Shown piece by piece: positions 41,512-50,824 of a stretch of DNA of 53,967 nucleotides (the first letter of the stretch is position 1; every line of letters begins with the position of its first letter). The stretch is from an uncultured Bacteroidota bacterium. GTDB taxonomy: Bacteria; Bacteroidota; Bacteroidia; Flavobacteriales_D; Crocinitomicaceae. The translations under genes and the position numbers were made by a program. The notes under the pieces were generated by a model. The model saw only the letters and a list, made by a program, of their open reading frames with translations. It had not been told where the DNA came from and did not search any database. Location: NCBI GenBank assembly GCA_937899625.1, contig CALCCB010000055.1:1-53967 (forward strand), given 5' to 3'.

Positions 41512-44208
41512 ATGGCGGAAGAAGAAAACGAAGAACTGGACGGAATTCAGGGGGAACATTCAAAACCTCAGGATACAGCAGGAAGTGATTCGATCATTCC
41601 TGTAGGAGGATTATATGAGAACTGGTTTCTGGATTATGCAAGTTATGTGATCCTGGAAAGAGCTGTTCCTTCATTATATGATGGTTTAAAGCCTGTTCAG
41701 AGAAGGATCCTTCATTCCATGAAAGAAATGGAAGATGGTCGTTACAATAAGGTTGCGAACATCATCGGTAATACAATGAAATATCACCCACATGGTGATG
41801 CTTCAATTGGAGACGCATTGGTTCAGCTGGGGCAAAAAGACCTTTTAATTGATTGCCAGGGAAACTGGGGGAATACCCTTACAGGAGACGGAGCTGCGGC
41901 ACCCCGATATATTGAAGCAAGATTATCAAAGTTTGCATTACACGTTGTTTTCAATCCGAAAACTACAGACTGGTTGTCGAGTTATGATGGAAGAAATAAA
42001 GAGCCTGAACAACTACCAGTGAAATTCCCATTGTTGCTTGCGCAAGGAGCAGAAGGGATCGCTGTCGGTATGGCTTGTAAATTCCTACCTCATAACTTCA
42101 TCGAACTTATTGATCAGTCCATTAACCACCTTAGGGGCAAAAAGGTAGAGATCCTTCCCGATTTTCCGAATGGGGGAATGGCCGACTTCAGCAATTACAA
42201 TGACGGATTAAGAGGTGGTAAGGTAAGGGTAAGGGCTAAGATCAAGAAGTTTGACAATAAAACGCTAGTGATCAATGAAGTCCCTTATGGAACCACAACC
42301 GGATCCTTAATTGATTCTGTGATCAAAGCCAATGACAAGGGAAAGATCAAGATCAAGAAGATTGAAGACAATACAGCTTCTGAGGCAGAGATCATCATTC
42401 ACCTTGCTCCGGGAGTTTCTCCTGATAAAACCATTGATGCGCTCTATGCATTCACGGATTGTGAAGTATCGATCTCTCCAAACTCTTCGATTATAGACAA
42501 AGATCGCCCACGTTTCATGGGGGTCAGCGAGATCCTCAAAGTGAATACCGATAATACGGTTCGACTTCTGAAAAAGGAACTTGAGATTCGTCTGGACGAA
42601 CTGGAAAGACAATGGCATTTCTCGACTTTGGAGAAGATCTTCATCAATGAAGAAATGTACATTGATTTCAAATTGTACGACAACAGAGAGTCATTGTATG
42701 AATACTTGTACAAGCGATTCGCTAAGTTCAAGAAACAGTTGATCCGTGAGATTGTAGATGAGGATCTACAAAAACTTACACAGATTCCAATGATCCGTAT
42801 TACAAGATTTGATGCGTCAAAAGCGGATGAGGCGTTGCTAAAGATCGAGGAAGAAATGGTTCAGGTCAAGAATCATCTTGCAAATCTAATCGAATACGCG
42901 ATCGATTATTACAAAGATCTTAAGAAACGCTTTGGTGAAGGACGAGAAAGAAAGACGGAGATCAAAGTCTTTGATAACATTTCTGCAACGAAGGTAATCA
43001 TTGCGAATCGCAAACTATATGTTGACACAGAGGAAGGATTTATTGGGTATGGTCTGAAAAAGAATGACCCTGTAAATGACTGTTCAGAGATAGATGACGT
43101 GATCATTTTCTTCAATACGGGGAAAATGATGGTGACAAAGGTAGCAGACAAGAAATTCGTCGGTAAAGGAATTATTCATGCGGATGTCTGGAAGAAAGGA
43201 GATAAGAGAACGATCTATCATTTGATCTATCAGGATGGCTCTTCGGGAGCTGCCATGATGAAAAGATTCTATGTCAATTCGATTACGAGAGACACAGAAT
43301 ACGATCTTACACGAGGTGCCAAAGGCTCTAAAGTACTTTACTTCTCAGTTCATCCGAACGGTGAAAGAGAAGTGGTGAGTGTATTGTTGAGACCACGTCC
43401 GCATTTGAAGCGATTGAGGTTCGATGTAGATATGGGAATTCTTCTGATTAAAGGACGTCAATCCGCAGGGAACAGAGTTACAAAGGAGATCGTTCAAAAG
43501 ATCGTCCAGAAAGAAGTGGGTGGATCAACACTGGCTGCGAGAAAGATCTGGTTTGATACGGTTGTTGGTCGACTAAATGATGAAGGAAGAGGAAAATTCC
43601 TAGGTTCTTTCAAAGGGGAGGACAAGCTACTTACACTATATAAAACCGGGGAATATCGACTTAGTAATTTTGATCTTTCCAATCACTTTGATGAGGATAT
43701 GGTTCACATTGAAAAGTGGCATCCTGATCGACCTGTATCTGCTGTATATTACGATCCGGAGAAAGACTTGCACTTTGTGAAGCGATTCCTTTGTGAGGTT
43801 ACATCAGATAAAAAAGTAAGCTTTATCAGTGAAGTCGAAGGAGCGCATCTTGATGTCGTTTCTACTGCCTATCGACCTGTGATAAAGATCGTATACAATA
43901 AGCTTCTCAAGGAAACTAAGAATCTACCTGATAATGAGATTCAGGTTGCAGACTTTATTGATGTTAAAGGATTAAAGGCTCAAGGAAATCAGTTGACAAA
44001 ACTGAAAGTGAAGGAGATCGTTCTTACCCATAGTATCGAAGGGGATGAGCCATGGCCGGATGATCAAGTTTCTGAAGATCCAGAAATCGATGAAGTAGAA
44101 GAAGGAGAGGCTGACTCTGATTCTGATGGAGAATCTTCCGAAGGTGATTCCACAATGGAATGGGATTTCACCAAGAAGGATGAGGACGATCAAATGACCT
44201 TGTTTTAG
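41512..44208 (+). CDS. parC: DNA topoisomerase IV subunit A
   Basis: The 898-residue breakage-reunion subunit has its active-site tyrosine at Y133 (AAPRYIEARL), following the DNA-binding segment YHPHGDASIGDALV. The C-terminal half has ParC-like divergent blades rather than the canonical GyrA box. The last 55 residues are strongly acidic and end in DDQMTLF; QMTLF resembles the sliding-clamp binding pentapeptide (QLxLF type). It lies 2 nt after parE, with which it forms the A2B2 enzyme. No convincing terminator was found in the 183 nt after it. Confidence 0.9.
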   Translation: MAEEENEELDGIQGEHSKPQDTAGSDSIIPVGGLYENWFLDYASYVILERAVPSLYDGLKPVQRRILHSMKEMEDGRYNKVANIIGNTMKYHPHGDASIGDALVQLGQKDLLIDCQGNWGNTLTGDGAAAPRYIEARLSKFALHVVFNPKTTDWLSSYDGRNKEPEQLPVKFPLLLAQGAEGIAVGMACKFLPHNFIELIDQSINHLRGKKVEILPDFPNGGMADFSNYNDGLRGGKVRVRAKIKKFDNKTLVINEVPYGTTTGSLIDSVIKANDKGKIKIKKIEDNTASEAEIIIHLAPGVSPDKTIDALYAFTDCEVSISPNSSIIDKDRPRFMGVSEILKVNTDNTVRLLKKELEIRLDELERQWHFSTLEKIFINEEMYIDFKLYDNRESLYEYLYKRFAKFKKQLIREIVDEDLQKLTQIPMIRITRFDASKADEALLKIEEEMVQVKNHLANLIEYAIDYYKDLKKRFGEGRERKTEIKVFDNISATKVIIANRKLYVDTEEGFIGYGLKKNDPVNDCSEIDDVIIFFNTGKMMVTKVADKKFVGKGIIHADVWKKGDKRTIYHLIYQDGSSGAAMMKRFYVNSITRDTEYDLTRGAKGSKVLYFSVHPNGEREVVSVLLRPRPHLKRLRFDVDMGILLIKGRQSAGNRVTKEIVQKIVQKEVGGSTLAARKIWFDTVVGRLNDEGRGKFLGSFKGEDKLLTLYKTGEYRLSNFDLSNHFDEDMVHIEKWHPDRPVSAVYYDPEKDLHFVKRFLCEVTSDKKVSFISEVEGAHLDVVSTAYRPVIKIVYNKLLKETKNLPDNEIQVADFIDVKGLKAQGNQLTKLKVKEIVLTHSIEGDEPWPDDQVSEDPEIDEVEEGEADSDSDGESSEGDSTMEWDFTKKDEDDQMTLF

Positions 44209-44298
44209 AACACTTTCGTTTCGACTTTTCAAGCTGAGATTTTCGCGAGTTCAACGTCATGTATCTACAGGTCGGTTTTTTTTCTGAAGATCATTAAT

Positions 44299-44306
44299 TA
44301 TCTTTG
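44299..44306 (+). promoter_or_regulatory. -7 element upstream of rocD
   Basis: TATCTTTG, exact consensus, with a run of Ts about 15 nt upstream. It lies 85 nt before the start codon, giving the longest leader among the promoters recognised here. Confidence 0.5.
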
Positions 44307-44391
44307 CAAAAGGATGATTTCTCTCCTGGTTCAATGAGGAAAGGATGGTTGCTCTCCGTGACGAGTGACTTTGAATTCAAACTCTTTTAAT

Positions 44392-45672
44392 ATGCAAGAA
44401 ACAATGGAAAAATTGACGTCAGCAGAATTGATGCAGATGGAAGACAAGTATGGAGCTCATAATTATCATCCGCTTCCTGTTGTCCTTTCGAAAGGCGATG
44501 GTGTTTATGTGTGGGACGTTGAAGGGAAAAGATATTTCGATTTCCTGTCTGCTTATTCTGCAGTAAACCAGGGACATTGTCATCCAAAGATCATCAATGC
44601 CTTAACTGAGCAGGCGAGAAATCTAACACTGACATCCAGAGCATTTTACAATGATTCGCTGGGTGTATATGAGAAGTTCATTACATCCTATTTTGGATTT
44701 GATAAAGTCTTGCCAATGAACACTGGTGCTGAGGCGGTTGAAACTGCCATCAAGCTATGTAGGAAATGGGCATATGAGAAGAAGGGTATTCATGAAAATG
44801 ATGCGAAGATCATCGTTTGTGAAGGTAACTTTCACGGAAGGACAACAACCATTATCTCCTTCTCAAATGATCCGGATGCGAATAAGAATTTTGGACCTTA
44901 TACTCCGGGTTTTGTGCGCATTCCCTATAATGACTTAGGGGCGCTAGAAACTGCAATGAAAGATGAGAATATTGCTGGATTTCTGGTTGAACCAATTCAA
45001 GGTGAGGCAGGTGTTTATGTTCCTGATGAGGATTACTTGACTAAAGCACATGCTTTGTGCAAAAAGAATGGAGTTTTATTTATCGCAGACGAAGTGCAAA
45101 CAGGAATTGCTCGCACAGGAAGTATTTTGGCCATGTGTGGAAATTGCCATTGTGAGAATAAATGCGAAAAACAAGAGAGCTACAAACAACCAGATATATT
45201 AATTCTTGGTAAGGCGCTTTCTGGAGGTGTATATCCTGTTTCTGCTGTGCTGGCGAATGATGATGTCATGATGGTAATCAAACCAGGTCAGCACGGTTCA
45301 ACTTTTGGAGGAAATCCACTTGCTTCAAAAGTTGCCATTGCAGCATTGACCGTCGTAGAAGAGGAAAGACTTATGCAGAATGCACGAAGGCTGGGTCAAA
45401 TTTTTAGAGCAGAGATGCAACGAATTATTGACAATTCCGATCTTGTTTTGAAGGTTCGAGGTAAAGGGCTTTTAAATGCGATCATTGTCAATGATACCCC
45501 GGATAGCTCTACAGCATGGGATCTGTGTATGCAATTAAAAGAAAATGGATTGTTGGCTAAACCTACACATGGTAACATTATACGCTTTGCTCCGCCTCTT
45601 GTGATGACTGAAGCGCAATTGATGGAATGTGTTTCGATCATTGAAAAAACGATCAATTCATTTAAAAAATAA
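44392..45672 (+). CDS. rocD: Ornithine-oxo-acid aminotransferase
   Basis: The 426-residue class III PLP aminotransferase transfers the delta-amino group of ornithine to 2-oxoglutarate, giving glutamate semialdehyde. Motifs are [10 protein letters not shown] near the N-terminus, [13 protein letters not shown], the [12 protein letters not shown] segment and the PLP lysine K274 in ILGKALSGG. Just after the PLP-site Asp segment a cysteine cluster [10 protein letters not shown] (C249, C252, C254, C258) is inserted, which is not in classical RocD but I believe is shared by Bacteroidota homologues. ATG 44392 is chosen over a TTG at 44365. Confidence 0.93.
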   Translation: MQETMEKLTSAELMQMEDKYGAHNYHPLPVVLSKGDGVYVWDVEGKRYFDFLSAYSAVNQGHCHPKIINALTEQARNLTLTSRAFYNDSLGVYEKFITSYFGFDKVLPMNTGAEAVETAIKLCRKWAYEKKGIHENDAKIIVCEGNFHGRTTTIISFSNDPDANKNFGPYTPGFVRIPYNDLGALETAMKDENIAGFLVEPIQGEAGVYVPDEDYLTKAHALCKKNGVLFIADEVQTGIARTGSILAMCGNCHCENKCEKQESYKQPDILILGKALSGGVYPVSAVLANDDVMMVIKPGQHGSTFGGNPLASKVAIAALTVVEEERLMQNARRLGQIFRAEMQRIIDNSDLVLKVRGKGLLNAIIVNDTPDSSTAWDLCMQLKENGLLAKPTHGNIIRFAPPLVMTEAQLMECVSIIEKTINSFKK

Positions 45673-45686
45673 GCTGCTCTGGTTTT

Positions 45687-45720
45687 TTTGAAAAACGATA
45701 TCCTTTTTCCGTTATCTTAG
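45687..45720 (+). promoter_or_regulatory. Promoter of the V4R histidine kinase gene
   Basis: TTTG at 45687-45690 and TATCTTAG at 45713-45720 are 22 nt apart, close to the Bacteroidetes -33/-7 layout. The TTG start codon begins 4 nt after the -7 box, directly behind an in-frame TAG. Confidence 0.5.
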
Positions 45721-45724
45721 TTAG

Positions 45725-47149
45725 TTGGAAACCTCTGAAGAAGAACGGATTGCTCAACTTGAGGAAGAAATCAATTCATTGAAAAGTGAATTGAGCAGAC
45801 TTAAAGCAAGTAGACAAGTAAAGCCCGGAGCAACATTTTCGGCTCCAGAGGAGGTAATGCCTTTGTTTTTGCAGGCAGAAAAAAATGTATCAAGCTATTT
45901 CGCTGAGATTGACATTTCGCCAGAAAACGGAGAGATCTTGATTAATGGAGAACGATATCTGCTTTTACGTTCTGCTTCTCTATCGTATGAATTCTTGGAT
46001 ATTATGGCTGAATTCTACGCCAATCTTGGAGTTGAGGAAGCGAAAAGAGTGGGCTATAATTTCTTGTTTGATATTGGACACGTTATTGGCAAAAAGGATG
46101 CAAAGGCTTTTCACCAAAAGATGAAGCTAAATGATCCCATCAGTAAACTATCTGCAGGGCCAATTCATTTTGCATTTACAGGATGGGCCAACGTTGAGAT
46201 CTTACCGGAAAGCAATCCTACACCCGATGAAAATTTCTTTTTGAAATTTTATCACCACAATTCTTTTGAAGCAAGATCATGGTTGAAAGCAAAGCGTAAG
46301 TCAGATACTCCAGTTTGCATAATGAACTGTGGGTATTCGTCTGGTTGGTGTGAAGAAAGTTTCAATATCCCATTAACGACAGTGGAGATCACTTGTGAGG
46401 CTAAGGGAGATGATAAATGTACGTTCATCATGGCTCCTCCAGATCGGATCAATAATTATTTGGGTAAAGCTCAAGGAAATTCAGATAAAGAACATCAAAT
46501 TCCAGTTTTCTTTCAGAGAAAGTTCGTTGAAGATAAGTTGAGGACTTCATTGGAACAAAAGGAAACACTGTTAAAAGAGGTGCATCACCGTGTTAAGAAT
46601 AACATGCAGATCATTTCCTCGCTCTTGCATCTCCAAATGAATGAGATCGAAGATGAACAGTTTCTAGAAATCTTCAGAACAGGATTGAATCGTGTAAATA
46701 CCATGGCAAGTATTCGCGAATTGATCTATAGTGATCCAAACTTGTTATCGATCAATATTGAAAGTTATTTTAGACAGGTGATCATGAGTTTGATGCAGCT
46801 GTATGAAAAGCCGGGTCAACGCATTGACACTCGATTTGATTTTGACATTAAGGAAGGACGTTTCAATCCTGAAAAAGCAATTCCACTCGGTTTGATCTTA
46901 AACGAAATAGCATCAAATGCATTTAAACATGCATTCAAGGAAAATGGAATACTTGAACTTCATTTGGTTGAAACTAACGATCAGTATATTCTGAAGATCA
47001 AAGATAATGGGCCGGGAATGAAAGTTCAGAAAGGGAAAAATTCTTTAGGCTTATCCTTGATCGATCTGTTATGTGATCAGATAGATGCCGAAATGGTGCG
47101 TTCCTCTGATTCCACAGGGGTAGGATATAAGATCTCCTTCGATAAATAA
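45725..47149 (+). CDS. V4R-domain sensor histidine kinase (HisKA_2 type)
   Basis: The 474-residue cytoplasmic sensor kinase begins with a short coiled coil (residues 5-30). XylR_N and V4R ligand-binding domains (about 60-245) follow, the latter with the signature CEAKGDDKCTFIMAPPDRI. Next is a HisKA_2 dimerisation domain with the phospho-acceptor motif HHRVKNNMQ (H288 likely), then an ATPase domain with NEIASNAFKHAF, DNGPGM and SLGLSLI. V4R domains bind small, often aromatic or lipid-like ligands in transcription regulators such as XylR; here it drives a kinase. Start is TTG 45725, the only start downstream of the in-frame stop before M45. No response regulator is adjacent. Confidence 0.88.
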   Translation: METSEEERIAQLEEEINSLKSELSRLKASRQVKPGATFSAPEEVMPLFLQAEKNVSSYFAEIDISPENGEILINGERYLLLRSASLSYEFLDIMAEFYANLGVEEAKRVGYNFLFDIGHVIGKKDAKAFHQKMKLNDPISKLSAGPIHFAFTGWANVEILPESNPTPDENFFLKFYHHNSFEARSWLKAKRKSDTPVCIMNCGYSSGWCEESFNIPLTTVEITCEAKGDDKCTFIMAPPDRINNYLGKAQGNSDKEHQIPVFFQRKFVEDKLRTSLEQKETLLKEVHHRVKNNMQIISSLLHLQMNEIEDEQFLEIFRTGLNRVNTMASIRELIYSDPNLLSINIESYFRQVIMSLMQLYEKPGQRIDTRFDFDIKEGRFNPEKAIPLGLILNEIASNAFKHAFKENGILELHLVETNDQYILKIKDNGPGMKVQKGKNSLGLSLIDLLCDQIDAEMVRSSDSTGVGYKISFDK

Positions 47150-47198
47150 TCTTAATAAATCATTTATACTCAGGTTACCTAAAAATGGGTTGTTTCAG

Positions 47199-47206
47199 TA
47201 TATTTG
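47199..47206 (+). promoter_or_regulatory. -7 element upstream of the phosphohexomutase gene
   Basis: TATATTTG, exact consensus, 20 nt before the TTG start at 47227. Confidence 0.5.
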
Positions 47207-47226
47207 TCTCCTAAAAATAAATTAGT

Positions 47227-48636
47227 TTGGCAACAAAGATCAAATTTGGAACGGATGGCTGGAGAGCCATTATAGCGGAAGATTTCACAGTAGATAATGT
47301 CGCAAGAGTAACTTATGCTACAGCATTATGGTTGAAAAGCAATTACGATAAACCAAGTGTGGTTTTGGGACATGATTGTCGTTTTGCAGGTGAACTATTT
47401 ATGGAAACAGCCGCTAGAATATTTGTATCTCAGGGAATTCATGTTCGTATGTCTCGCGGTTTCGTTTCAACACCAATGATCTCATTGGCTGCCAATCAAT
47501 TCAATTGTGAAATAGGAGTGATCCTAACAGCAAGTCATAATCCCCCGAGCTACAATGGATTTAAGCTAAAGGCCTATTTTGGTGGGCCACTGGCACCTTG
47601 GCATGTTCAGGAAGTGGAAGACCTGATACCAGATAATTGTCCGATCGATTTTAAAGGGATCGATATTGATGGAGCAATTGCTGCAGGTCAAATTGAAATC
47701 GTTGACTTTGAAACAAGATATGTTGATCATGTGAAAGCGAATTTCGACATTGAGGCGATTAAATCTTCAGGGCTGAAATTAACGTATGATGCGATGTATG
47801 GTGCAGGACAAAATGTTTTAAAAAGAATACTTCCTGAGACTTCATTTTTACATTGTGATTATAATCCATCATTTAATGGTCAGGCACCTGAACCAATTGC
47901 TAAAAACTTACAGGAGCTTGAGCAGTTTCTAAAGAAGAATGGTTCGATGGATTGTGCCTTAGCAACGGATGGTGATGCCGACCGCATCGGTTTATACAAT
48001 GGAAAGGGAGAATTCATAGATTCACACCATATCATTCTTTTACTGATCCATTATATGGTAAAGTACAAAAAGATGACTGGGAAAGTCGTGATTGCATTTT
48101 CGGTTACTCCCCGCGTTGAAAAAATGTGTGCGCATTATGGTTTAGAGATCCAAACCACAAAGATCGGTTTCAAGGAAATCGCTTCCATAATGGTTGAAGA
48201 TGACGTACTTCTTGGAGGAGAAGAGTCAGGAGGAATTGCTGTTAAAGGACACATTCCGGAAAGAGATGGAATTTGGATGGGAATGATCATCTGGGAATTC
48301 ATGGCGAAGTCTGGAAAGACGCTGGATGAGTTGATCGAAGAGGTCTATGAGATCGTCGGTGAATTCAAGTTCGAAAGAAATGACCTTCATATTACCGAAG
48401 AATTGAAACAGAAGATCATCGCGAATTGTAAAGAAGACAATTATAAATCTTTTGGAGATTACAACGTGAGAGAAGTGAAGACCATTGATGGTTTTAAATA
48501 CTTTTTTGATGATGAAAGATGGGTAATGATCAGACCTTCTGGAACTGAACCTGTCTTGAGAACTTATGCTGAAGCACCTACATTGGAAGAGGTTCGGAAA
48601 ATTCTAAAACAAACAGAATTAACGATCTGTCAATAA
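47227..48636 (+). CDS. Phosphoglucomutase / phosphomannomutase family protein
   Basis: The 469-residue alpha-D-phosphohexomutase has its phospho-serine site at S103 (LTASHNPPSYNG), the metal-binding loop ATDGDADRIGLYN and the sugar-binding GGEESGGI. The C-terminal phosphate site is MIRPSGTEPVLRTYAEA. It interconverts hexose 1- and 6-phosphates for glycan or glycogen metabolism; preference for glucose or mannose cannot be decided by eye. The start is TTG 47227: an in-frame stop lies three codons upstream (48-nt distance to the promoter fits), and no ATG occurs near the conserved N-terminus KFGTDGWRAII. Confidence 0.92.
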   Translation: MATKIKFGTDGWRAIIAEDFTVDNVARVTYATALWLKSNYDKPSVVLGHDCRFAGELFMETAARIFVSQGIHVRMSRGFVSTPMISLAANQFNCEIGVILTASHNPPSYNGFKLKAYFGGPLAPWHVQEVEDLIPDNCPIDFKGIDIDGAIAAGQIEIVDFETRYVDHVKANFDIEAIKSSGLKLTYDAMYGAGQNVLKRILPETSFLHCDYNPSFNGQAPEPIAKNLQELEQFLKKNGSMDCALATDGDADRIGLYNGKGEFIDSHHIILLLIHYMVKYKKMTGKVVIAFSVTPRVEKMCAHYGLEIQTTKIGFKEIASIMVEDDVLLGGEESGGIAVKGHIPERDGIWMGMIIWEFMAKSGKTLDELIEEVYEIVGEFKFERNDLHITEELKQKIIANCKEDNYKSFGDYNVREVKTIDGFKYFFDDERWVMIRPSGTEPVLRTYAEAPTLEEVRKILKQTELTICQ

Positions 48637-48641
48637 GTAAG

Positions 48642-48663
48642 TCCCTCCTCGGAGGGATTTTTA
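48642..48663 (+). terminator. Rho-independent terminator after the phosphohexomutase gene
   Basis: TCCCTC pairs with GAGGGA around a CTCG tetraloop and is followed by five Ts. Confidence 0.85.
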
Positions 48664-48683
48664 TTATATTTCAAATAAAAACC

Positions 48684-49193
48684 ATGAAAAAGGCATTTGT
48701 GTATTTCCTTGTTGGAGGATTAAGTTTTTCCATTGGTTCATGCGGAGGTAAAGAAGAAAGTGAAAAAGAAACAAAATTAGAGGAATCAGTCGTAGAGGTT
48801 GAAGAAATAGATGAGGAAGAAGTAGCTACTATTTTTGGAACGTATGATATGACCGATATGGTTCCTGATGCTGGGGACAAGAAATTGACAGCTCAGGATG
48901 AGAAATACATCAAGGAATCTAAAGAAAGAACTATTGGTAAAACAACTTTGATCCTGAATGAAGACGGGACTTTTTCCAGAGAATTCCCACATCCATCAGG
49001 AGATGGTAGTATGTCAAAATGGACAGGAACATTTGAACTTGATGAGGCTGCCAGTGCATTGGTATTGAATGCTGAAATGAATGGGAAGAAAATGCCAATG
49101 AATTTTACAATTGAAGAAAATACAAGTGAAAAACTGAGTATAAAGACTGATTTTGGTCAGATCTTTATGGTTTATGTGTACACTAAAAAATAA
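48684..49193 (+). CDS. Lipoprotein with lipocalin-like domain, unknown function
   Basis: The 169-residue protein has a lipoprotein signal (FSIGSCGG) and an acidic linker (ESVVEVEEIDEEE). The C-terminal 110 residues are strand-rich (GTYDMTDM, TTLILNEDGTFSREF, KWTGTFELDEAASALVL, FMVYVYTKK), resembling lipocalin-like domains common in Bacteroidota lipoproteins. No ligand can be inferred. A near-consensus -7 (TATATTTC, 48666-48673) lies just upstream, and a terminator follows, so it is a single-gene unit. Confidence 0.78.
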   Translation: MKKAFVYFLVGGLSFSIGSCGGKEESEKETKLEESVVEVEEIDEEEVATIFGTYDMTDMVPDAGDKKLTAQDEKYIKESKERTIGKTTLILNEDGTFSREFPHPSGDGSMSKWTGTFELDEAASALVLNAEMNGKKMPMNFTIEENTSEKLSIKTDFGQIFMVYVYTKK

Positions 49194-49210
49194 TAATTCG
49201 ATCTGTAGGG

Positions 49211-49240
49211 AAAGGGGAAGAGTGGTCTTCCCCTTTTTTT
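49211..49240 (+). terminator. Rho-independent terminator after the lipocalin-like lipoprotein gene
   Basis: AAAGGGGAAG pairs with CTTCCCCTTT around a 6-nt loop, with seven Ts overlapping and following the stem. Confidence 0.88.
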
Positions 49241-49274
49241 ATTTCAGATCAAAGGCGGGGTAATATTTAGTCAG

Positions 49275-49282
49275 TATCTTTG
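49275..49282 (+). promoter_or_regulatory. -7 element immediately upstream of aroC
   Basis: TATCTTTG, exact consensus, ends 4 nt before the ATG at 49287, so the aroC mRNA is predicted to be leaderless. Confidence 0.55.
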
Positions 49283-49286
49283 TGAT

Positions 49287-50354
49287 ATGGCAGGATCTTC
49301 ATTTGGTTCAATATTTCGATTGACTTCATTTGGTGAATCTCATGGCTTGGCCATTGGAGGTGTTGTTGATGGAGTTCCCGCAGGTATCAGAATTGATCTT
49401 GAAAAGATTCAGATCGATCTTGATAAGAGAAAGCCAGGACAATCGAGACTCGTTACTCAGCGAAAAGAATCTGATACGGTTCAACTTTTATCAGGTTTAC
49501 TGGATGGAGTAACCACTGGAACACCCATAGGATTTATCATCAAAAATGAAGATCAGCATTCATCTGATTATGATCATTTGAAAGATGCCTATAGGCCATC
49601 CCATGCCGATTATACGTATCAGCAGAAATATGGGATCAGAGATCATAGAGGTGGAGGAAGGTCGAGCGCCAGAGAAACAGCATGTAGAGTTGTAGCCGGT
49701 TCAATCGCAAAACAGATCCTTGAAAGTTTAGGAATTGAGTTTTCGACGTATGTAGATCAGATCGGTTCGGTTAAACTGGAAGATAATTCTTTTTTTTTAT
49801 CGGATGCTATTGAGTCGAATGAAGTTCGCTGTCCGGATAATCGCATTGCTGAGAAAATGATCGAACTTGTTGAGCAGATTCGGGCTGAAGGAGATACGAT
49901 TGGTGGTTGTGTGAAATGTATGATCGTAAATGTTCCGGTTGGATTAGGAGAACCTGTGTTTGATAAATTGCACGCTGATCTGGGCAAAGCAATGTTTTCG
50001 ATCAACGCAGTGAAAGGAGTTGAATTTGGAAGTGGATTTTCTTCGGTATCAAAAAAGGGTTCTGAGAATAATGATCAATTTCTGCCAAATGGTGAAACCT
50101 CGACCAACAACAGTGGTGGAATTCAAGGAGGAATCTCAAATGGAATGCCTATTGAATTCCGTGTAGCTTTCAAGCCCGTAGCGACCATAATGAAAGATCA
50201 AAATTCGATCAATGATCAGGGAGAAGAGATCTTGATCAGAGGAAAAGGAAGACATGATCCTTGTGTCGTTCCGCGCGCCGTGGCAATAGTTGAAGCAATG
50301 GCTGCAATGGTAATTCTCGACCATTATTTAAGAAATAAAGCAACGAAAATATGA
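49287..50354 (+). CDS. aroC: Chorismate synthase
   Basis: The 355-residue FMN-dependent enzyme makes chorismate from EPSP, the last shikimate-pathway step. All signatures are visible: [19 protein letters not shown] near the start, [19 protein letters not shown] in the middle, and [20 protein letters not shown] near the end. Length is normal. Its stop overlaps the next gene's start by 4 nt (ATGA), making an operon with the DUF4293 protein and the ABC-F protein. No other aro genes are present in the window. Confidence 0.97.
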   Translation: MAGSSFGSIFRLTSFGESHGLAIGGVVDGVPAGIRIDLEKIQIDLDKRKPGQSRLVTQRKESDTVQLLSGLLDGVTTGTPIGFIIKNEDQHSSDYDHLKDAYRPSHADYTYQQKYGIRDHRGGGRSSARETACRVVAGSIAKQILESLGIEFSTYVDQIGSVKLEDNSFFLSDAIESNEVRCPDNRIAEKMIELVEQIRAEGDTIGGCVKCMIVNVPVGLGEPVFDKLHADLGKAMFSINAVKGVEFGSGFSSVSKKGSENNDQFLPNGETSTNNSGGIQGGISNGMPIEFRVAFKPVATIMKDQNSINDQGEEILIRGKGRHDPCVVPRAVAIVEAMAAMVILDHYLRNKATKI

Positions 50355-50824
50355 TACAAAGAATTCAGACCGTTTATCTTTTACTGGCGATGATCTTATT
50401 AGGGGTGGTAAGTTTTGGTATGACCTTTATTTCATTCGTTCAAGATGAATTGAGCCATGATCTGACAGCCTTTGGTATTCTTACGCGCGACCAATCAGGA
50501 AGGATCGTCGAAAAAGTAGCATATCCTTTTTATATCTCAAGTTTTATGCTGATTATTCTATGTTTCGTTGGGATCATGGCATATAAAAACCTGAAAAGAC
50601 AGCTCCGTATCGTTCGTTTAACGTTTTACATCTATCTTCTATTATTGATTGGCCTTTTTATCTACTCTGTGATGGGAGATTCTATCCTGGAGTTGAGTTC
50701 TGCAAAGCGTGAGCTGGGATTGGCTTATTTTCTATTTGTTTGTGGATTGCCACTGGTTTTTTTAGCTAATCTGGGAGTTAAAAGAGACAAAAACCTTCTT
50801 GATTCACTCAATCGATTAAGATAA
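50351..50824 (+). CDS. DUF4293 family membrane protein
   Basis: The 157-residue protein has four predicted membrane segments and the family-typical N-terminus [16 protein letters not shown]4293 is confined largely to Bacteroidota and has no known function. The C-terminus is basic and cytoplasmic by the positive-inside rule ([14 protein letters not shown]). It overlaps aroC by 4 nt, and its stop codon directly abuts the ABC-F start, so all three are co-translated. Confidence 0.85.
   Translation: MIQRIQTVYLLLAMILLGVVSFGMTFISFVQDELSHDLTAFGILTRDQSGRIVEKVAYPFYISSFMLIILCFVGIMAYKNLKRQLRIVRLTFYIYLLLLIGLFIYSVMGDSILELSSAKRELGLAYFLFVCGLPLVFLANLGVKRDKNLLDSLNRLR

Noticed and set aside
44209-44298. T-rich tract at 44278-44283 considered as a terminator for parC.
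   Set aside because: No stable stem directly precedes the T run that I can pair convincingly.
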